From: Prevotella melaninogenica | GTDB lineage: Bacteria; Bacteroidota; Bacteroidia; Bacteroidales; Bacteroidaceae | Assembly (NCBI RefSeq): GCF_018127965.1 | Contig: NZ_CP072350.1 | Location: 496,001 to 560,000, forward strand | Reading direction: 5' to 3' | DNA length: 64,000 nt | Part shown: positions 59,240 through 64,000 of the stretch, piece by piece | Numbering within the stretch: the first letter of the stretch is position 1 | Layout: each line of letters opens with the position of its first letter | Made by a program: the position numbers and the translations under genes | Notes under the pieces: generated by a model | What the model was told of the DNA's origin: nothing | The model's database searches: none | Seen by the model: only the letters and a program-made list of their open reading frames with translations

Positions 59240-60340
59240 ATGCGTAAAATTATTCATATTGACATGGATGCTTTCTTTGCTTCGGTTGAGCAAAGGGACA
59301 ATCCAGAACTGAGAGGGAAGCCTATCGCTGTCGGTTTCGATGGTCCACGTGGCGTGGTGTCGACTGCCAGCTACGAGGCTCGTCCCTTTGGCGTTCATTC
59401 TGCCATGTCAATGGCGCAGGCGAAAAGGCGTTGTCCGCAACTGATCGTTGTCTCTTCACATTTCGATAGATACAAAGAAGTGTCACGACAGATTCATGCT
59501 GTCTTTCATGAATACACCGATTTGGTTGAGCCAATCTCATTGGATGAGGCGTTCCTTGATGTTTCTGAGAATAAAAAAGGAATAGAACTGGCTGTTGATA
59601 TAGCGAAAGAAATCAAGCAAAAGATATTCGAGCGCACCTCGCTAACTGCCTCTGCAGGAATAAGCTACAACAAACTGTTGGCTAAGATAGCCTCTGATAT
59701 GCACAAGCCAAATGGAATCTTCACGGTACATCCCGACCGTGCGCTTGACTTTATAGGTAAACTCCCCATTGAGAAGCTATGGGGCGTTGGCCCAAAGACG
59801 GCTGAACGAATGCACAGTATGGGTGTCTTTACGGGTGAACAACTACGAGAAATATCGCGAGAACACCTTGTGCAGGTATTTGGGAAAATGGGTAATGTCT
59901 ACTATGATTTCTCACGTGGCATTGACAATCGTCCTGTCATCGTTGCCTATGAGCGTAAGTCTGTGGGCTGTGAGCGCACTTTTCTTGAAGATTTACATAT
60001 CGAATCGAAGATTATCATCGAACTCTATCACATCACTTTAGAATTAGTTGATCGAATCAAGACGAAAGATTTTAAGGGTAGAACGCTCACGCTAAAACTG
60101 AAGTGGGATGCTACAACGCAGATAACGCGTAGTCTTACACAGGATAAAATCCTCCGAACGAAAGATGATATCCTTCCTCTTGCCAAGCTATTATTAAAAG
60201 ACACGGACTATCACAACCGTCCTATCCGCTTGATGGGACTCTCTGTTTCTTCGCCCGAAATGAATGAAAAAGAAGGACAAATACGCCCTCAATGGATAGA
60301 AGGATTGCTTCCTTTTGAAGAAAAAGACTTTGTTACGTAA
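59240..60340 (+). CDS. dinB: DNA polymerase IV (Y-family)
   Basis: 366 residues. Catalytic acids are in IIHIDMDAFFASVEQRDNPE at the N-terminus and EPISLDEAFLDVSENKKGIE near 100-120. The thumb HhH motif is IEKLWGVGPKTAERMHSMGV, and the little-finger domain follows (VGCERTFLEDLHIESKIIIE). The protein is of normal length and lacks an obvious C-terminal clamp-binding motif beyond LLPFEEKDF. It performs translesion synthesis. Transcribed away from the polysaccharide operon. Confidence 0.95.
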   Translation: MRKIIHIDMDAFFASVEQRDNPELRGKPIAVGFDGPRGVVSTASYEARPFGVHSAMSMAQAKRRCPQLIVVSSHFDRYKEVSRQIHAVFHEYTDLVEPISLDEAFLDVSENKKGIELAVDIAKEIKQKIFERTSLTASAGISYNKLLAKIASDMHKPNGIFTVHPDRALDFIGKLPIEKLWGVGPKTAERMHSMGVFTGEQLREISREHLVQVFGKMGNVYYDFSRGIDNRPVIVAYERKSVGCERTFLEDLHIESKIIIELYHITLELVDRIKTKDFKGRTLTLKLKWDATTQITRSLTQDKILRTKDDILPLAKLLLKDTDYHNRPIRLMGLSVSSPEMNEKEGQIRPQWIEGLLPFEEKDFVT

Positions 60341-60413
60341 TCGTTTTATGCTATTTTCTATTAACGATAAAGAACTTAACGCCCCTTTCTCCTTATCTTT
60401 AAGCGGGGTAGAG

Positions 60414-60472
60414 ACACTGCGCACATCGTGTGCTAAGGCTAAACACCAATGGTGCTAAGCACTAAACGCTGA
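60414..60472. repeat. CACCAATGGTGCTAAG repeat
   Basis: ACTGCGCACATCGTGTGCTA and AGGCTAAACACCAATGGTGC belong to the same family as 55612-55676. Confidence 0.5.
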
Positions 60473-60500
60473 GTAAATAGCAGTTTCTTATTGTAGAATT

Positions 60501-60571
60501 TTAACCCAAATCGGTCATTAAATCTAAACATATAATGTGCATATTGTGGTCTAATGAGCGATTTGGGTTAA
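60501..60571. repeat. AACCCAAATCGGTCATTA palindrome
   Basis: TTAACCCAAATCGGTCATTA (60501-60520) pairs with TAATGAGCGATTTGGGTTAA (60552-60571) with one mismatch over 20 bases. Related to 27490-27536. It lies between dinB and the zinc-ribbon gene and could act as a weak terminator. Confidence 0.6.
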
Positions 60572-60740
60572 GTTATAAGTTTCTCATTTGTTCGTAAAAT
60601 TGACCTTATATTATTGCTTAAAACATTTCCAAATATGGAAGAAAATTATTAATTTTGCACAAGATAAACCGTGTTAGACGATTAGGGATGTTGTTAACCC
60701 TTTGTCCTCACTAATCATTGTTCTTAAGAAGTGGTAGCAT

Positions 60741-61484
60741 ATGCAGTATAATGTAACTTGTAACAAGTGCAATCGCACGTTTATGATTACGGCCGATGGC
60801 AATGATAAAATACATTGCAATTGTCCTTATTGTGGAGAGTCGTTGCTCGTTAACTTGCCTACGTTGGCAAGTCCAGTTACCCCTTCTGTACAACAACCTA
60901 TTATGGGTCAAGGTGAGCAGAAAGGGTCTGGCTCTACGCTGAAAGTATTGCTTACGATCTTGATCGTTCTCATCTTAGGTGGCTTGGCAGTCTTTGGTTA
61001 CATCTATTGGAACAACCAAAAGGAAGCTGCTCAGCTGGAACTCCAAGCACAACGCAAGGCACAAGCAGACTCTATGATGCAGGTTCGTGCACAGATAGAG
61101 GCGCAAGAAGCTGAGGCACAGCGACAGGATGAGAAGCGAAAGGGCATTTGCAGATTCTTAGAGTCATTCTATAAGAAAGCTGTTCTTACGGAGGATGCGG
61201 ATGTAGACTTCTACAGTCGTTATCTCACAGACTACTGTCATCGAATGGTCTTTGGCACGCAAGGCTCTTATGACTATGATGCTGATGAGGCGACTGTGTG
61301 GTGGGGTGCCTTTGGAAATACGGCTACAGAGCCAGATTTTAACCAGCTTCAACGCAACCTAAAGGTTGATGCTATTGATGATAATTGGTATAAAGTGAGA
61401 CTGTCGCAAGATGGTGAAACGGAATATCGTCAGGTGAAGGTGCTATCGCAAGATGGGCATATTCTTATTGACGACGTAAGATAA
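60741..61484 (+). CDS. Zinc-ribbon membrane protein, unknown function
   Basis: 247 residues. An N-terminal zinc ribbon (CNKCNRTFMITADGNDKIHC, then NCPYCGES), a linker rich in Pro and Gln, a membrane helix at about 74-95 (VLLTILIVLILGGLAVFGYI), a coiled coil rich in Gln/Ala/Glu (AAQLELQAQRKAQADSMMQV), and a C-terminal domain (ICRFLESFYKKAVLTEDADV, DYDADEATVWWGAFGNTATE) that may be NTF2-like. I know no function. The next gene repeats the zinc ribbon plus helix only. A likely -7 box, TAATTTTG, lies at 60650-60657. Confidence 0.7.
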   Translation: MQYNVTCNKCNRTFMITADGNDKIHCNCPYCGESLLVNLPTLASPVTPSVQQPIMGQGEQKGSGSTLKVLLTILIVLILGGLAVFGYIYWNNQKEAAQLELQAQRKAQADSMMQVRAQIEAQEAEAQRQDEKRKGICRFLESFYKKAVLTEDADVDFYSRYLTDYCHRMVFGTQGSYDYDADEATVWWGAFGNTATEPDFNQLQRNLKVDAIDDNWYKVRLSQDGETEYRQVKVLSQDGHILIDDVR

Positions 61485-61506
61485 TAACAGACGAAAGGAG
61501 GTTTAA

Positions 61507-61851
61507 ATGCAATTTCAGATAGCCTGTAAACATTGTCATCGTCCCTTTGTAATAGAGTCGGAGGGTGGTAATACGCTAAGATGTAATTGCCCCTATTGTG
61601 GTGAGAGTATGACGGTTGCGACCCCGCAGATGGGTGCGCCAAGTGGTAGTGCTGCTGAGACAACTGCCACTGTGAACCATGTACAAGTGGAAAGGGATAA
61701 CACGCAAGGACACGTCAGACCTGCGATGGAGACAAAAACATCGAAGGGCGGACTGGGAAAGAAAGTAACCATCATCTTTGTTGGCTTCTTGTTGTTCGTT
61801 ATTCTCATATCATCACTCTTATATATTATTTTCTCAGCAATGTCAAATTAA
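61507..61851 (+). CDS. Short zinc-ribbon membrane protein
   Basis: 114 residues: ribbon CKHCHRPFVIESEGGNTLRC, NCPYCGES, a Thr/Pro-rich linker, and a C-terminal membrane helix (KVTIIFVGFLLFVILISSLL). It looks like the first half of the upstream protein. Translation is preceded by AAAGGAGG, a strong Shine-Dalgarno that is unusual in this genome. 22 bases after the upstream stop and 20 before pyk, so likely one operon. Confidence 0.7.
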   Translation: MQFQIACKHCHRPFVIESEGGNTLRCNCPYCGESMTVATPQMGAPSGSAAETTATVNHVQVERDNTQGHVRPAMETKTSKGGLGKKVTIIFVGFLLFVILISSLLYIIFSAMSN

Positions 61852-61871
61852 ACAATAACACACTCAATTTT

Positions 61872-63335
61872 ATGAAACAGACAAAGATAGTATGTTCTAT
61901 TAGCGACCGTCGCTGTGATGTTGACTTCCTAAGAAAGCTTTTCTTCTCAGGTATGAATGTCGTACGTATGAATACGGCACATGCAAGTCCTGAAGGTATT
62001 AAGGAGATTATTCGCAATACACGTGCTGTGTCTCAGCACGTAGCTTTGCTGATTGATACCAAGGGACCAGAGGTGAGAACCACCGCTGTGGCTGAGCCTA
62101 TCCAGTATAAGGTGGGCGATATGGTTAAGATTTTCGGTCGTCCTGATGTTGATTCAACAAAGGATATTATCAATGTTTCTTACCCTGACTTCGCTCGTGA
62201 TGTGAAGGTTGGCGACCACGTTCTCTTTGATGACGGTGCATTGGATATGGTAATCGTTGAGAGTGCAGGTCCAATGTTAGTCGCACAGGTGCAGAATGAA
62301 GGTGAGCTTGGCTCACGCAAGAGTGTGAATGTACCTGGTGAACATATTGAACTTCCAGCCTTAACAGAGAAGGATAAGGCTAATATTTTGTTGGCAATAG
62401 AGGAGGATATCGACTTCATCGCTCACTCTTTCGTTCGTTCAGCAGCTGATGTTCGTGAGGTTCAGAAGATTCTTGACGAGCATAACTCTGATATTAAGAT
62501 TATCTCAAAGATTGAGAATCAAGAGGGTGTGGATAACATCGACGAGATTATCGATGCTTCATACGGTATCATGATTGCACGTGGTGACTTGGGTATTGAG
62601 GTGCCTATCGAGCAGATTCCTGGTATTCAGCGTAGCATTATCAATAAGTGTATCTTGAAGAAGAAGCCTGTTATCGTCGCTACTCAGATGTTGCACACGA
62701 TGATTAACAATCCTCGTCCTACGCGTGCTGAGGTTACTGACATTGCGAATGCTATCTATAGCCACACCGATGCGTTGATGTTGAGTGGTGAGACAGCAAG
62801 CGGTAAGTATCCTGTTGAGGCTGTACAGACAATGGCTCGTATTGCTGAAGCAGCTGAGCAGGATGCACATAAGCGTGGACATGTAACTGTTCCGATGGTC
62901 AACCAGAATGATCAGCGTGAGTTCTTGTCAAGAAGTGCTATCGAGGCTACAGAGCAGTTGGGTGTAAAGGGTATCATTACCGATAGCGAGACAGGTCAGA
63001 CTGCTCGTAATCTTGCTGCTTTCCGTGGTCCACACCCAGTGTTGGCTATCTGCTACAAGGATAAGGTACAGCGTTGGTTGAACCTTAGCTACGGTGTTAT
63101 TGCGGTTTATCAGCATCGCTATAAGTCAAATGAGGAGATGTTTACAGCTGCTTTGCGTATGCTTCGTCAGAAGGGTTACATTGAGTTAGAGGATAAGATT
63201 GCTTACCTTTCTGGTACGTTTGGGGAGGGTGGTGGCACTACCTTCCTTGAGATTAACAAGGTGGGTGATGTCTTTGCACGCAAGTATCGCTTCCATCTCC
63301 CTGAAGAGGTGAACACGAGTGAGGAAGGGGAATAA
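61872..63335 (+). CDS. pyk: Pyruvate kinase
   Basis: 487 residues. Motifs in order: KIVCSISDRRCDVDFLRKLF (start), NVVRMNTAHA (substrate loop), LLIDTKGPEVRT, IISKIENQEGVDNIDEIIDA, MIARGDLGIEVPIEQIPGIQ, VIVATQMLHTMINNPRPTRA, ALMLSGETASGKYPVEAV. The C-terminal allosteric domain is present (GIITDSETGQTARNLAAFRG) with FGEGGGTTFLEINKV near the end. It makes pyruvate and ATP from phosphoenolpyruvate. The final ~15 residues are acidic. Confidence 0.95.
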   Translation: MKQTKIVCSISDRRCDVDFLRKLFFSGMNVVRMNTAHASPEGIKEIIRNTRAVSQHVALLIDTKGPEVRTTAVAEPIQYKVGDMVKIFGRPDVDSTKDIINVSYPDFARDVKVGDHVLFDDGALDMVIVESAGPMLVAQVQNEGELGSRKSVNVPGEHIELPALTEKDKANILLAIEEDIDFIAHSFVRSAADVREVQKILDEHNSDIKIISKIENQEGVDNIDEIIDASYGIMIARGDLGIEVPIEQIPGIQRSIINKCILKKKPVIVATQMLHTMINNPRPTRAEVTDIANAIYSHTDALMLSGETASGKYPVEAVQTMARIAEAAEQDAHKRGHVTVPMVNQNDQREFLSRSAIEATEQLGVKGIITDSETGQTARNLAAFRGPHPVLAICYKDKVQRWLNLSYGVIAVYQHRYKSNEEMFTAALRMLRQKGYIELEDKIAYLSGTFGEGGGTTFLEINKVGDVFARKYRFHLPEEVNTSEEGE

Positions 63336-63595
63336 CCCTATTCTCTCACTGCGAGAATGCCATATGAAGTAAAATTGAAGGAGTGGAGTTTATTTAAGTC
63401 AAACTGCTTAGTAGACTATAATAAGCATTATTGCCACTATGTGCGGTATGGTCTCCCAACTTCTTTTATCTCCTTGTCGGCATCTTATATAGCTTTTTAG
63501 CTTGATGTAGTCTGCTACATCTTTGTTATTGAGATAAATAACGTTCCTCCGAGAGATGGAGTGATAAGCTAAAGCTATCATATAATACGGTACAC

Positions 63596-63645
63596 AGAGC
63601 AATTCTAAGTTTGCAGTTAGAAACTTAGAGTTGCTCTTTTTTTTA
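63596..63645 (+). terminator. Intrinsic terminator downstream of pyk
   Basis: AGAGCAATTCTAAGTTT (63596-63612) pairs with AAACTTAGAGTTGCTCT (63621-63637) with one mismatch, followed by TTTTTTTT. It lies 260 bases after pyk. Between them is a fragment of the GTTCCTCCGAG / GATAAGC element (63543-63569) but no gene. Confidence 0.85.
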
Positions 63646-63750
63646 TCTCTTAAATCCAAATCGGTCTATTGTGGACTAATGAACGATTGGGGTTAAAGTG
63701 CTAAACGTAAAGACAAACGCTATTGATTCAAACTGCGGATGAATCTCCTT

Positions 63751-64000
63751 TTGTCCGAATTTTTCACATTCTGATTTTTAAAAGAGCACCAAATGGCTCG
63801 CAAATAACGCCCTTTTGGCTTGTAATAGGTGCCCTTTTGAGGTCTTACTAACGCTCTTTTAGAGTCCAATTAAGCACCTTTTGAAACCTTACTTTGCAAC
63901 TGCTTGATAACAAAAGAGTTACAGAGGCGTTAAAAGAAGCCGCTTTTAAGCTATTTCCTCACCTTTTCTTTAAAGATTTTGTCAATATATTTCCATACTG
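63751..64000. repeat. Second type of dispersed element carrying the core repeat (copy 2, cut by window end)
   Basis: It starts TTGTCCGAATTTTTCACA and follows 44898-45130 base by base with changes, including AACGCCCTTTTGGCTTG, AGGTGCCCTTTTGAGGTC, CCAATTAAGCACCTTTTGAA and TTTTGTCAATATATTTCC at the window edge. An AATCGGTC palindrome fragment (63659-63688) precedes it. Confidence 0.6.

Noticed and set aside
63408..63659. 83-codon minus-strand ORF after pyk
   Set aside because: It runs through a repeat fragment and the pyk terminator; no coding signs.
1..64000. tRNA or rRNA genes
   Set aside because: I saw no cloverleaf with a T-loop GTTCRA and CCA-ready acceptor, nor rRNA sequence, though a covariance-model scan was not possible here.

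Overview
The window looks like a chromosomal segment of a Prevotella-type Bacteroidota. The evidence is an AT-rich genome, promoters of the TTTG-N19/20-TAnnTTTG type instead of -35/-10 boxes, few Shine-Dalgarno sequences, TonB-dependent receptors, a GLPGLI-family protein, Bacteroidota-type T6SS Hcp (TssD) and DUF4280 PAAR-like proteins. The species cannot be fixed from sequence alone.

Layout. 1-2484: minus-strand TonB receptor under a TPP riboswitch (thiamine uptake). 2600-5050: repeats, a DUF308 membrane protein and a transporter remnant. 5054-6526: a DNPH1/Rcl-like gene split by an IS982-type element with a 7-bp target duplication. 6616-10064: a TonB receptor coupled to a GLPGLI protein. 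11035-21066: a glycan-use locus (GH130 phosphorylase, two GH92 mannosidases, GH20 hexosaminidase, NahK-like kinase, CBM9-like protein). These fit stepwise N-glycan breakdown: GH92 and GH20 trim outside the cytoplasm, GH130 phosphorolyses Man-GlcNAc, NahK phosphorylates the released GlcNAc. 21874-24084: a two-TM protein gene split by an ISL3-like element with an 8-bp target duplication. 24262-27159: Ogt, a second DUF308 protein, a histidine phosphatase and a Gly-rich secreted protein.

27622-44488 is a minus-strand T6SS payload array without structural tss genes. It holds two nearly identical TssD genes with duplicated promoters and leaders, and three VgrG copies with conserved N-termini: one plain, one broken, one carrying a C-terminal metzincin-like protease. 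It also holds DUF4280 PAAR-like proteins, a DUF4280-GH19 effector followed by an out-of-frame L,D-transpeptidase domain, and three lipoproteins that are candidate immunity factors.

45358-59089 is a surface-polysaccharide locus: Wzi, WecA-type transferase, two GT2 enzymes, Wzz, Wzx, a frameshifted Wzy, a GT11 fucosyltransferase, Wza and a priming sugar transferase. 59240-63335 holds dinB, two zinc-ribbon membrane proteins and pyruvate kinase.

Most intergenic space is filled by several dispersed repeat families. The most striking is a ~588-bp non-coding element with 24-bp terminal inverted repeats and an apparent 8-bp target duplication. Its core contains a 16-bp stem kept intact by compensating changes in three copies. 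The same core module recurs in a second element type. Several genes are disrupted by single-base homopolymer changes (GH92 start, wzy, GH19/LD-transpeptidase, vgrG2), which could be real mutations, phase variation or sequencing errors.
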